The notes under the pieces are model-generated. The model ran no database searches. It was not told the DNA's origin and saw nothing but the letters and a program-made list of their open reading frames with translations. The position numbers and the translations under genes are program-made. From the NCBI GenBank assembly GCA_963834725.1, contig CAWICN010000001.1, positions 4,092,001 through 4,156,000 of the forward strand: DNA of 64,000 bases, given 5' to 3'. Of this stretch, positions 43,086 to 52,026 are shown in pieces; position 1 is the first letter of the stretch, and each line of letters opens with the position of its first letter. This DNA comes from PALSA-693 sp963834725. Its GTDB lineage: Bacteria; Actinomycetota; Acidimicrobiia; Acidimicrobiales; Palsa-688.

Positions 43086-44753
43086 GTGGAGGTGGCGAGC
43101 GAGGAAGGATCCCTGCTCGACGCCCTGCGTGAGGACCTGGGGATCCGATCGGTCAAAGACGGCTGTAGCCCGCAGGGGCAGTGCGGCTGCTGCACGGTCC
43201 TCATAGACGGGGTGCCCCGGGTGGCGTGCGTCACCCCGCTGCGGCGGGTGGGTGGCCGGTCGGTGACGACGGCCGATGGATTGGATCCAGAGGTAAAGGC
43301 CCGGCTGGTCGACGCGTTCAGCCGCCATGGCGCCAGCCAGTGCGGCTTCTGCACTCCGGGCATTCTGTGTCGGCTGGCCCCCCTTGGTCCTTGTCCCACC
43401 CCCGAACGAGTGGAGTCGGCGCTGCTGGCCCACCTGTGCCGCTGCACGGGCTGGCGGACCATCGTGGCCGCAGCCTGCGATTCGTCGCCCCCTTCCGGCC
43501 CGTCCGCCGCCTGGGATTCGTCGCCACCGTCCGGCCCGTCCGCCGCCCCTGCCTCCTCCGCCGGCGACCCGTCCGTTGCCGGGGATCCCTCCGCCGGCTC
43601 CCGGCGAGCCACGCTCGAGGGGGGCACGACCCAACGCACCGGCATCGACGTGGTGCTCGGCCGGGGTGGATTCGCGGCGGACAGCGCCCCGCCCGGCTGT
43701 CTGGTCGCGGTACCCGACCGGACGGGGGGTTGGGCGGTGGGAGAGACGCTGGCCGAAGCCCGGGTTCGTTCCGGCCAGGTGCCCGGACGACGTAGCGGGC
43801 AGCCCTTGAGCTACCCCCTCGAGGTTCCGCCGGGTGACTGGGACTTCACCCTCCAGACCACATGGGTCGAGCCGGCGTACCTGGAGCCTGACTCGTCGTG
43901 GTGCGTTCCGGGCAGGCAACCGGCCCATGCTGCGGGCAATGGGGGGGCCTTCGGCGGGAAGGTCGCCTCGGCGGCGCCCGCGGCGGCCCGGGCTTTGGCC
44001 GAGCAGTTCCAGCGACCGGTGCGGGTCCTCTTTTCCCGGGAGGATGTGGTGCGCAAAGGTCCGAAGCGCCCGCCGGTGGCAGCCGGCATGCGTGTCGACG
44101 GCACCGGCCGCCTCCACATTGTGGCCGCGCCATCAGCGGCCGATGCCGCCCGGCTCGTCACACCGGGCATCGAGGTCACCGAGGTGGCGGATGTGGCCGG
44201 TCCGACGGTGTCGGCCGATCCGCGGGCTGCGGGGTGGGCCGAGGCCGCGGTGCTCGTCGCCGCCGGTCAAGCTCTGGCCGCCGGGCGGGTGCCCGCAGCG
44301 GGTGGCCTTGGCACGGCGGCGGTCACCGCGCCCGAGGGTGGCTGGGCGGAAGCGAGCGTGACCGTGGCCGCAGATGGCGGTCCGCTCGGCGTGGAGGTGA
44401 CTGTTCGCTGCGGCGATCCCCTCGACGAGACCGTATTGCGCTCGTACATCACCGGGGCCGCCCACATGGGACTGGGGTGGGTTTGCTCGGAGGGCATCGC
44501 GATCGGGGAGGACGGCGTACCGGAGGACTTGACGATCCGGTCGTTCGGGATCCTGCCGGCTCGGGCGACCCCTCCGATCGCCATCCAGTTGGAGCACGGG
44601 GTGAGCGCGCCCGGCCCGCCCGGCCCGCCCGGCGACCCGGTACGCGGTTCCGATGCCGCCTTCGCAGCCGTGGCGGCGGCGACGTGGATTGCTCAGGGCC
44701 TGCCGCCCCGCTGGCCGACCCGACGAGGCGCCGATCACATGAGGAGCCGATAA
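43086..44753 (+). CDS. Compact xanthine-dehydrogenase-like fusion ([2Fe-2S] plus partial Mo-binding domain)
   Basis: GTG 43086 begins the annotated frame, but the fold starts nine codons earlier (VTFALDGRS from 43059), with CTG 43053 as a possible start. Residues 1-140 carry both [2Fe-2S] sites: DGCSPQGQCGCCTVLIDG, then CGFCTPG and CRCTGW. After a Pro/Ser-rich linker (DNA repeats at 43485-43550) comes the molybdopterin-subunit motif GNGGAFGGKVASAAPAAARA. The total of about 555 residues is far below the usual two- or three-subunit enzyme. There is no FAD domain. It may be a divergent or degenerate hydroxylase. Confidence 0.7.
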   Translation: MEVASEEGSLLDALREDLGIRSVKDGCSPQGQCGCCTVLIDGVPRVACVTPLRRVGGRSVTTADGLDPEVKARLVDAFSRHGASQCGFCTPGILCRLAPLGPCPTPERVESALLAHLCRCTGWRTIVAAACDSSPPSGPSAAWDSSPPSGPSAAPASSAGDPSVAGDPSAGSRRATLEGGTTQRTGIDVVLGRGGFAADSAPPGCLVAVPDRTGGWAVGETLAEARVRSGQVPGRRSGQPLSYPLEVPPGDWDFTLQTTWVEPAYLEPDSSWCVPGRQPAHAAGNGGAFGGKVASAAPAAARALAEQFQRPVRVLFSREDVVRKGPKRPPVAAGMRVDGTGRLHIVAAPSAADAARLVTPGIEVTEVADVAGPTVSADPRAAGWAEAAVLVAAGQALAAGRVPAAGGLGTAAVTAPEGGWAEASVTVAADGGPLGVEVTVRCGDPLDETVLRSYITGAAHMGLGWVCSEGIAIGEDGVPEDLTIRSFGILPARATPPIAIQLEHGVSAPGPPGPPGDPVRGSDAAFAAVAAATWIAQGLPPRWPTRRGADHMRSR

Positions 44754-44768
44754 CACGAGGAGATTGGC

Positions 44769-45149
44769 ATGACAACAGACACGGGTGGGGCCGCTATGCC
44801 CGCCCGTCCGGTCGGCCCGTACACGCCGGTCGTGCGGGCGGGATCGTGGGTGGTCTGCAGTGGCCAGGTCGGTCTGAGGGACGGCGCGCTTGTCGACGGC
44901 CTCGCGGCCCAGGTGACCCAGGCCATCGCTAATATCCAGGCGCTCCTGAGCGGTGAGGGCGCCGGCCTCGACGCTGTGGTCAAGACCACCGTGTTCCTCG
45001 CCGACATCGCCGATTACCCGGCCATGAACGACGCGTACGTGGCCGCTTTCGGTGACCACCGCCCGGCCCGCTCCGCGTTCGCGGTTGCCGCCCTTCCCCT
45101 CGGCGCCCGGGTCGAGATCGAGGCCTGGGCCTACCTCGGCCCCGGCTAG
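44769..45149 (+). CDS. RidA-family enamine/imine deaminase
   Basis: A 126-residue protein (PVGPYTPVVRAGSWVVCSGQ, VVKTTVFLADIADYPAMNDA, RSAFAVAALPLGARVEIEAW) has the conserved Arg of the substrate loop. RidA proteins hydrolyse reactive enamines from amino-acid metabolism. It follows the Fe-S oxidoreductase by 15 bases with AGGAG upstream, so they are likely co-transcribed. Confidence 0.88.
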   Translation: MTTDTGGAAMPARPVGPYTPVVRAGSWVVCSGQVGLRDGALVDGLAAQVTQAIANIQALLSGEGAGLDAVVKTTVFLADIADYPAMNDAYVAAFGDHRPARSAFAVAALPLGARVEIEAWAYLGPG

Positions 45150-45365
45150 AGGGCCAGGGTGGCGACGGTCGAGGCGACGGCCGCCAGAGGGGGGGCGTTT
45201 TCTGTCGCGATCGCGTCCTTCCATAGCTTTTCTGCAGCGCGGGCCGCTTCAACAGGGCGACATTCGCGCCAGGGAATCGGCGCCCCCCCTTTTTTGGGCC
45301 AAGTTTGCTGCAGAAAATCGCGCCGGCCGCCGGGCCCTTACAGCCTGACAATGCGTTCCAGTGTA
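45150..45365. terminator. Convergent intergenic region with inverted repeats
   Basis: Two genes converge here. TTTTCTGCAGC (45228-45238) and GCTGCAGAAAA (45307-45317) form an 11-bp inverted repeat around a C7-T6 stretch (45283-45296). The layout could terminate transcription in both directions. Function is inferred from position. Confidence 0.4.
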
Positions 45366-46049
45366 CTAGGATGAATTCCAGCGACTCTGACCGAAGCGGT
45401 ACCCGACCGACCGCACGGTCGAGATCAGGTTGGCGTGCTCTTCGCCCAACTTGGCCCGCAGCCGGCGAATGTGGACATCGACGGTGCGGGCCCCCCCGTA
45501 GTACTCGTAGCCCCACACGCGCGAGAGCAGCACCTCCCGGGTGAACACCTTGCCCGGATGGGTCGCCAGGAACTTGAGGAGCTCGTACTCCATGAAGGTG
45601 AGGTCGAGCGGGCGGCTCTGTAGGGCGGCCTGATAGGTCTCGAGGTTGAGGAGCAATGGGCCGTATTCGATCAGCTCCGGCCGGGTACCGCGCCCGGTGC
45701 GCCAGAACAGGTGGGCCAGCCGTGCCTCCAGCTCCTGTGATTTCCACGGCGTCACGCAGAAATCGTCGAAGAGGTCCTCGCGCAGCTCGAGCTCGGCGAG
45801 CTGGTCAGTGGATATCAGCAGCAGCAGCGGGGTAAGCGGCAGGTCCCGCTTGCGCACCGCCCGGCACAAGCTGAACGCGCCGTCGGGATCGACATCAGCG
45901 CACACGATTGCTCCCGCCCAGCCGTCGTCAGGCTCGAGACGATCGGCGGCTTCCACCGAACCCGCAGCCTTCCACGGGTACCCCGACAGGTCGAGGGCCT
46001 GGGCCAGCGCCGGCGGTGCCGGATCGGGAAACAGGAGCAACGGTTCCAC
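45366..46049 (-). CDS. GlnR-like OmpR-family regulator
   Basis: A 227-residue protein has a receiver-like N-terminal domain lacking the usual acidic pocket (AIVCADVDPDGAF at the phospho-site) and a full winged helix (YELLKFLATHPGKVFTREVL, VWGYEYYGGARTVDVHIRRL, LISTVRSVGYRF). Atypical receiver plus this helix is the form of GlnR, the actinobacterial nitrogen regulator. It lies directly downstream of one glutamine synthetase gene, 21 bases away in the same direction. That context supports a nitrogen role, but the name is not proven. Confidence 0.72.
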   Translation of the reverse strand: MEPLLLFPDPAPPALAQALDLSGYPWKAAGSVEAADRLEPDDGWAGAIVCADVDPDGAFSLCRAVRKRDLPLTPLLLLISTDQLAELELREDLFDDFCVTPWKSQELEARLAHLFWRTGRGTRPELIEYGPLLLNLETYQAALQSRPLDLTFMEYELLKFLATHPGKVFTREVLLSRVWGYEYYGGARTVDVHIRRLRAKLGEEHANLISTVRSVGYRFGQSRWNSS

Positions 46050-46070
46050 GGCGGTCGTCGTCCCGGTGCC

Positions 46071-47423
46071 TTACAGGGAAGGGAGGTATCGACGCAACTC
46101 GAAGGCCGTTACTTCCGCCTTGTAATCGGCCCACTCGGCTCGCTTGTTGCGCACAAACCACTCGAACACGTGCTCCCCGAGTACCTCCGCCATTAACTCG
46201 GAATGCTCCATCGCGTCGACGGCCTCGGCCAATGATCCGGGGAGGGCGACGATCCCCTCCGCCAGCCGCTGAGCCGGCGACAGCTCGTAGAGGTTGGCAG
46301 CCGCCTCCGCCGGCAGGTCGTAGCCCTTCTCGATTCCCGTCAGCCCGGCGGCCAACACCGCCGCAAACGCCAGGTAGGGGTTGGCCGCGGGGTCGGGCGC
46401 ACGGTACTCGATGCGGGTCGAGTCACGCTTGCCCTTCTTGGTCGGGGGGACACGGACGAGTGCGGATCGGTTGTTGCGGGCCCAGGAGATGTAGACGGGC
46501 GCTTCGTAGCCGACGATCAGTCGCTTGTACGAGTTCACCCACTGGTTGGTGACGGCGGTCAGCTCGCGAGCGTGGGCGAGCACCCCCGCGATGAAGCGTC
46601 GGGCCACGTCGGACAGGTTGTACTCATCGGAATCGTCATAGAAGGCGTTGTTGTCGCCGTCGAAGAGGGACAGGTGGGTGTGCATCCCGGAGCCCTGCAC
46701 GCCATGCAGCGGCTTGGGCATGAAGGTGGCCATGACCTGGTGCTGGGCGGCGATCTCCTTGACGACCATTCGTACGGTCATGACCGTGTCGGCCATGGTC
46801 AGGGCGTCGGTGTAGCGCAGGTCGATCTCGTGCTGGCTCGGAGCGTCCTCGTGCTGGCTGTACTCAACCGGGATGCCCATGTCTTCCAGGGTGAGAACGG
46901 TCTGCCGGCGTAGCTCGGAGCCCAGGTCGTTGGTGGTGAGGTCGAAGTAGGACCCCCGGTCGAGCGGGGCCGGCGCCGTCCCGTCCGCGTTGCCCGGCGG
47001 CTGGGCGAAGTAGAAGTACTCCAGCTCCGGCGCCACGAAGAAGGAGAAACCAAGGCCCCTCGCCCGCTCAAGCGCCCGCCGTAACACCTGACGGGGGTCG
47101 CCTTCGAAGGGGGAGCCGTCCAGGTTGACCACATCGCAAACCACTCGAGCGACCGGTGCGCCGTCGGCCAGGTAGGGGAGGAGCTGGAAGGTCTTCGCAT
47201 CGGGCATGGCCAGGACGTCGCTTTCCTGGACCCGGCTGAAACCGTCGATCGTCGACCCGTCGAACGTCATGCCCTCCTCGAGGGCGTTCTCCAATTCGGC
47301 CGGCGTGATCTGGAAGGACTTGGGCGTGCCGAGCACGTCGGTGAACCACATCTGCACGAACCGCACGCCCCGCTCTTCAACCGTCCGGAGCACGTAGTCC
47401 TGTTGGCGTTCCATCGATGCCAC
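46071..47423 (-). CDS. Type I glutamine synthetase, alpha/GlnA2-like
   Basis: A 450-residue protein has MTFDGSTIDGFSRVQESDVL, VAPELEYFYF, the metal-ligand region YSQHEDAPSQHEIDLRY, GSGMHTHLSLF, NRSALVRVP and EYRAPDPAANPYLAFAAVL. Length and a non-canonical adenylylation loop (ANLYELSPAQ) suggest the GlnA2-like class rather than housekeeping GlnA. It condenses glutamate and ammonia, or a related amine. It precedes the GlnR-like gene and is divergent from glnA. Confidence 0.88.
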   Translation of the reverse strand: MASMERQQDYVLRTVEERGVRFVQMWFTDVLGTPKSFQITPAELENALEEGMTFDGSTIDGFSRVQESDVLAMPDAKTFQLLPYLADGAPVARVVCDVVNLDGSPFEGDPRQVLRRALERARGLGFSFFVAPELEYFYFAQPPGNADGTAPAPLDRGSYFDLTTNDLGSELRRQTVLTLEDMGIPVEYSQHEDAPSQHEIDLRYTDALTMADTVMTVRMVVKEIAAQHQVMATFMPKPLHGVQGSGMHTHLSLFDGDNNAFYDDSDEYNLSDVARRFIAGVLAHARELTAVTNQWVNSYKRLIVGYEAPVYISWARNNRSALVRVPPTKKGKRDSTRIEYRAPDPAANPYLAFAAVLAAGLTGIEKGYDLPAEAAANLYELSPAQRLAEGIVALPGSLAEAVDAMEHSELMAEVLGEHVFEWFVRNKRAEWADYKAEVTAFELRRYLPSL

Positions 47424-47685
47424 GATAGGTGTCCTGCTGGCTTCCCCGTTGGCGAGGAGGCATCTGTTACAAACTCTTCACGAAACCGGAAACACCATGT
47501 ACACAGCTCCGCCATGCTGAAAAAGCGGGCGGTCCGTGCCGTCGGGAGGCCCCTCTTTTGTCCGAGTGCAGCATGGCTGAAAGCGCAGGAGGGGCGGACC
47601 AACGGGGGATGGCCCTCAGTAGAGTCTGCAAGACTCTCACCGAGGCAGCGGAGGCTGTCGTCGAACGCACGATTCAGGAGGTCAG
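47424..47685. promoter_or_regulatory. Divergent promoter region between two glutamine synthetase genes
   Basis: This 262-base gap must drive both genes. Near 47466-47504 there are GlnR-box-like words (GTTAC, GAAAC, GGAAAC, GTACAC), although their spacing does not fit the regular 11-bp GlnR period. Pairs such as CATGCTGAAAAAGC and CATGGCTGAAAGC recur at about 47512 and 47571. It is a candidate operator only. Confidence 0.4.
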
Positions 47686-49116
47686 GTGGCATTCGCCAAG
47701 CGCACGCCGGAAGAGGTCCTGAGCCTGGTTCAGGCCGAGGGCATCGAGATCGTCGATTTTCGGTTCTCGGACTTGCCCGGCTTGATGCAGCACTACTCGC
47801 TGCCCGCGCATGAGTTGACCTTGGACAGCTTCGAGGAGGGTTCCGGATTCGACGGCTCGTCGATCCGCGGCTTCCAGGAGATCCAGGAGTCCGACATGCT
47901 CCTGGTCCCCGATCCGAACACCGCGGTGATCGACCCTTTCCGCCAGCACAAGACCCTCAACCTGAACTGCTTCGTGCGGGACCCCGTCACCGGCGAGTCC
48001 TATTCCCGGGACCCCAGGTACGTCGCCAAGAAGGCAGAGCACTATCTGGTATCGACGGGAGTCGCTGACACGGCCTACTTCGGTCCGGAGGCCGAGTTCT
48101 TCATCTTCAACGACATTCGCTTCGACCAGAACTCCCACGAGGGGTACTACAAGATCGACTCGGTCGAGGGAATATGGAACTCCGGCACCGACGAGGGTCC
48201 GAACCTCGGTTTCAAGCCCCGCTACAAGGAGGGGTATTTCCCGGTACCGCCGATGGACCACTTCCAGGACCTCCGCTCGGAGATGATCCTGACCATGGAG
48301 CAGCTGGGCATCGAAATCGAGATCCAGCACCACGAGGTGGGTACCGCCGGGCAAGCCGAGATCGACATGCGCTTCGACACCCTTTCGGCTATGGCCGACA
48401 AGCTGATGCTGTACAAGTACGTGGTGAAAAGCGTGGCCCGGGCCAACGGGTTCTCGGCGACGTTCATGCCGAAGCCGATATTCGCCGACAATGGTTCGGG
48501 CATGCACGTCCACTCCTCCTTGTGGAAGGGGGGCGAGCCGCTCTTCTACTCGGAGCTGGGCTACGCCGGATTATCCGACATCGGTCGCTGGTACATCGGC
48601 GGTCTGCTCGCCCACGCTCCCGCTATCCTCGCCTTCGCCGCGCCAACCACAAACAGCTACAAGCGCCTGGTGCCGGGCTACGAGGCGCCGGTCAACCTGG
48701 TCTACAGCCAGCGCAACCGGTCCGCGGCCTGCCGGATCCCGCTCTACTCGAAAAGCCCGAAGGCCAAGCGCGTCGAGTTCCGGTGTCCGGACCCCTCCTG
48801 CAATCCGTACCTGGCCTTCTCGGCGATCCTGATGGCCGGCCTCGACGGCGTGCAGAACAAGATCGAGCCGCCCGATCCGGTGGACAAGGACCTCTACGAC
48901 CTGCCCCCCGAAGAGCTGGCCCAGGTACCGACGGTGCCGGGTTCGTTGGAGGCATCCCTGGGGGCCCTGGAGGCAGACAATGATTTCCTGCGTGCCGGCG
49001 GCGTCTTCACCGACGATCTGATCGAAACCTGGATCGCGTACAAGCGCGAGTACGAGATCGATCCCGTTCGACTCCGCCCCCACCCCTGGGAGTTCATGCT
49101 CTACTACGACATCTAA
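47686..49116 (+). CDS. glnA: Type I glutamine synthetase (housekeeping form)
   Basis: GTG 47686 starts a 476-residue GSI-beta protein: SGFDGSSIRGFQEIQESDML, FGPEAEFFIF, IEIQHHEVGTAGQAEIDMRF, NGSGMHVHSSLW, NRSAACRIP, EFRCPDPSCNPYLAFSAIL. The adenylylation loop KDLYDLPPEE holds the regulated Tyr. It makes glutamine from glutamate and ammonia with ATP and is the main nitrogen-assimilation enzyme. Upstream CAGGT spacing is weak for a ribosome-binding site. Confidence 0.95.
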   Translation: MAFAKRTPEEVLSLVQAEGIEIVDFRFSDLPGLMQHYSLPAHELTLDSFEEGSGFDGSSIRGFQEIQESDMLLVPDPNTAVIDPFRQHKTLNLNCFVRDPVTGESYSRDPRYVAKKAEHYLVSTGVADTAYFGPEAEFFIFNDIRFDQNSHEGYYKIDSVEGIWNSGTDEGPNLGFKPRYKEGYFPVPPMDHFQDLRSEMILTMEQLGIEIEIQHHEVGTAGQAEIDMRFDTLSAMADKLMLYKYVVKSVARANGFSATFMPKPIFADNGSGMHVHSSLWKGGEPLFYSELGYAGLSDIGRWYIGGLLAHAPAILAFAAPTTNSYKRLVPGYEAPVNLVYSQRNRSAACRIPLYSKSPKAKRVEFRCPDPSCNPYLAFSAILMAGLDGVQNKIEPPDPVDKDLYDLPPEELAQVPTVPGSLEASLGALEADNDFLRAGGVFTDDLIETWIAYKREYEIDPVRLRPHPWEFMLYYDI

Positions 49117-49608
49117 GCAAGAACCTTTGTGGTAGCTGGATTTTATCGCTGGTCCTGGGTCGTGTCCGCGGTATGTCCGCGCCGCTCAGAGCTTCCTCTA
49201 CGGCTTGACGGGTACGGTCCTCTTCGTCGCGGAAGAGATCGACTGGCGAACTCCAGGATGAGCTGGCGACAGGTGACCGAAGCGTCAAGGGTCAGTCCGG
49301 GCTCCGCTCTGCCCCGTGTCCCCTCGGCCCTTCGGGCCGCCCCTTGACCCCGTCCAGCCGTGACTCCGACGGTCAGATGGCTGCCGAGGAAACCAAGGTT
49401 CAACCGTGACCGCCGACGAGCTCCCGTTCGACGACCAACGACGACCAACTCGATCTCGGGCAAAACGTCTCTACGGTCATCAAGAGGCGCCGGCGAAGCC
49501 GGTGCTGGCCGCCCCTATGCCCTTCGGGCGGGGCGGCCGGAAAGTGGTGACTGAGCCTTGACCCTCTTCAGACCCCGAAGGTGCCCGATGCTGCACCCGC
49601 GTAACTTG
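49117..49608. other. No supportable gene; GC-rich stem-loop
   Basis: No coding frame here has recognisable character. GGCCGCCCC-TAT-GCCC-TTC-GGGC-GGGGCGGCC (49507-49538) forms a perfect two-tier hairpin that could terminate or insulate transcription between glnA and the convergent amidase. It lacks a T tract. Confidence 0.45.
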
Positions 49609-51027
49609 TCAGGCGGCTGGCGCCGGCGGGGGATCAATCGGCGTGACGACGCCTTCTGCGGCTTCGATGACCTCGCCGGCGTCGAGGCACAGATCCTCGC
49701 GAAACCGTGGTCCCAAGATCTGCACGCCCGGGCGCAGAGAGCCGTGATGTCCAACCGGCATGGCCAGCGACGGGATGCCTAGAACGGGCGCGATCAAGGT
49801 GACCCGAGACGAATCCAGGACGCGTTCTTGCCCTTCTCGCGTCGTGTCGAGATTGTGCGGCAGCGCCAAATCGCCCATGGTCGGCATGACCACCAGCGGA
49901 TAGCGCTGCATGAAGTCCAGCCAGTGCCAGAGAAATAGATCGCGCTGCCCCAGCGCGGTCAGCACGCCGTCCAGATCGCTCGGTGGGATCAATTCCAGCC
50001 ACAACCGCAGTGAGGCGCGGGCATCGTCGTCGCCGTATCGCTCCATCATCGGGGCCATGACGCGCAGTACGTCGGTCGTCACGATGCGGTGCCAGGTCGC
50101 GACGATCTCGTCGACATCGGGCGGTGTTACTTCCTCGATGGCGTAGCCAGCGGCGGCGAGGTGCCGACCGGCCTGCTGCACCGCTTCGGCCTGGGCGGGA
50201 TGCGTGAAGCCGCCGGGGTTGTGCGCCACCAGCGCGACGCGGATCGGACGAGGCACCGGCGGTCCAGCGAGTGGCACGTCCGCCCAGCGCGTGTCGCGTG
50301 GGTCGCCCTGCGCCATTACCATCAAGGCCAGGCGCGCATCGCCGACGCTCCGGGCCAGCGGCCCCTCCACCGCCATCAGCTGGACAGCAATAGGGGACGG
50401 CCCGGGTTGGCTCGGATGGTAGGAAGGGATGCGGCCCAACGAAACCCGCAGACCGGTCACACCATTGAAGAACGCCGGAATGCGCACCGAGCCGCCGATA
50501 TCGTTTCCCTGGGCGATAGGGCCGATCCCCACAGCCACCGCGGCGCCGGCGCCGCCGCTCGATCCGCCCGCCGTCAGCGCAGGGTCGCGCGGGTTCAAGG
50601 TGCGCCCGTGCAGCGCATTATCAGAAAAGGCGCGCATTGAGCCGGCTGGCGCGTTGGTACGCCCGACGATTACGGCGCCGGCCCGTTTCAGGTTGGCAAC
50701 CACCGGGTTGTCCTCGCTCGCGATCATGTCGCGAGCGGCGACGACGCCGTCATCCGTCGGACAGCCCGCCTGGTCGGTGTTGATCTTGGTGGTGACCGGG
50801 ACGCCGTGCAACGGACCCAGAACATCCCCCTGCTGCTGCGCTTTGTCAGCGGCCTCCGCGGCGGCCAAGGCCTCGTCTGCTAGCACGCGCACCACCGCGT
50901 TGACCGCCGGATTCACCGCATCAAGGCGCGCCAGACAGGACGCCGTCGCCTCTCGGCTCGAAACGCGCCCGAGGCGGATCAGCTGCGCAAGCTCGTTGGC
51001 GTCCAACCGCCACAGGTCGTCGGCCAT
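49609..51027 (-). CDS. Amidase signature-family hydrolase, second
   Basis: From ATG 51027 (MADDLWRLDANELAQLIRLG) the roughly 472-residue protein has LHGVPVTTKINTDQAGCPTD (Lys), GGSSGGAGAAVAVGIGPIAQ and DIGGSVRIPAFFNGVTGLR, giving the Ser-cisSer-Lys triad. It resembles the amidase at 30799 in family only. Substrate is unknown. GAGGGGTG lies 10 bases upstream. Confidence 0.88.
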   Translation of the reverse strand: MADDLWRLDANELAQLIRLGRVSSREATASCLARLDAVNPAVNAVVRVLADEALAAAEAADKAQQQGDVLGPLHGVPVTTKINTDQAGCPTDDGVVAARDMIASEDNPVVANLKRAGAVIVGRTNAPAGSMRAFSDNALHGRTLNPRDPALTAGGSSGGAGAAVAVGIGPIAQGNDIGGSVRIPAFFNGVTGLRVSLGRIPSYHPSQPGPSPIAVQLMAVEGPLARSVGDARLALMVMAQGDPRDTRWADVPLAGPPVPRPIRVALVAHNPGGFTHPAQAEAVQQAGRHLAAAGYAIEEVTPPDVDEIVATWHRIVTTDVLRVMAPMMERYGDDDARASLRLWLELIPPSDLDGVLTALGQRDLFLWHWLDFMQRYPLVVMPTMGDLALPHNLDTTREGQERVLDSSRVTLIAPVLGIPSLAMPVGHHGSLRPGVQILGPRFREDLCLDAGEVIEAAEGVVTPIDPPPAPAA

Positions 51028-51327
51028 CACGGATCACCCCTCTGCATTCAAGGTTAGGGACCGTCCGATAGTCCCTGGTTAGAACCTACTTCCGCCCAGA
51101 CGGCCTACCGCCAATTCACCTCGACGACGCTTTTCGAGACCGTTCAGACAAGTTCGCTCGTCACCTACCCGAGCGGGCCAGCGGCCTCCGCATCGGGGGC
51201 ATCGAACCTGTTGACGATGGTTTTGACCATGGTCTTCAGCCGACTAGACCCTCCTGGAGCCGACGGAAGCGGATCGTCAAGCGCGTAACACCGGATCAGA
51301 GGCATCCTGACCTACTGTCGCCACACC
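51028..51327. other. No supportable gene
   Basis: This is the upstream region of the amidase gene. No motif was recognised beyond its ribosome-binding site. Confidence 0.3.
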
Positions 51328-51468
51328 TATACCTCGACGCGCCTTCTAGTTTCGAAGATGGACTACCCTCACGTTAGTTTCTTTGGAGCGGGCTTTCATG
51401 ACGCTGCCTACTGGCGAAGTGTCGCGCCGGATCAGCTCCGAATTCTTCGGCGTTCCTTATCCCCCTGA
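51328..51468 (+). pseudogene. Esterase C-terminal fragment on the opposite strand
   Basis: The frame reads YTSTRLLVSKMDYPHVSFFG, then AGFHDAAYWRSVAPDQLRIL, and stops at 51468. The HDAAYW segment carries the catalytic His of EstD-type esterases. It continues exactly the minus-strand esterase that stops after GTADPF at 53548. The join PF-Y is seamless if the 51328-53547 segment is flipped. It has no start of its own. Confidence 0.7.
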
Positions 51469-52026
51469 CGACCTTCTCAGTTACGACCATAGATCTGCCT
51501 TCACCGGCTTTTGTACTTGTGAGGGAGGAGCCTCTCGGCCTAGTTGGTGATGAAGTCATTTACGCCCGTACCATCGCTCAGGAGATCGCAGAAACCGCCG
51601 TCTCTGCCGTCAGTTGTCCGGATTATTGGCGTCTTCGAATAGCTGATGTCGAGTGTTTCTTAGAGAATGGAGCAGTATGTCGCCCGTAACCAGCGTCCGC
51701 CCGGTCCAGCTCAAGATCGCCGTAGACGACGCTGAGGCTGAACTTTTGGGCCGACCCGTTTAGCAGCAGAGATGTCCGTCCTGGGGTCGTGACCTGGGAA
51801 AATACGTCGCTGTAAGTCACTGAGGGTCACAGCCTGGCTCGTAGTTGCGCGGACATTTCGCGGACAACACCTCAGGGGCGGCCCCTCTCCGACGCACGTG
51901 GACCGATGCGTGCGGAGGCTTGTCCGGGGTCCGCACGCGATTCGTCGCGACCACTGCCAGCGGTCGGCTGACCGGCAGAGGCTGATCGCTAACACTTCTG
52001 GTTCCCGAGTCGTTGCCCTCTGGCGT
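51469..52026. other. No supportable gene
   Basis: Frames on both strands are short and without motifs. The stretch lies between the esterase fragment and the P450 gene, inside the proposed inverted segment. Confidence 0.3.
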
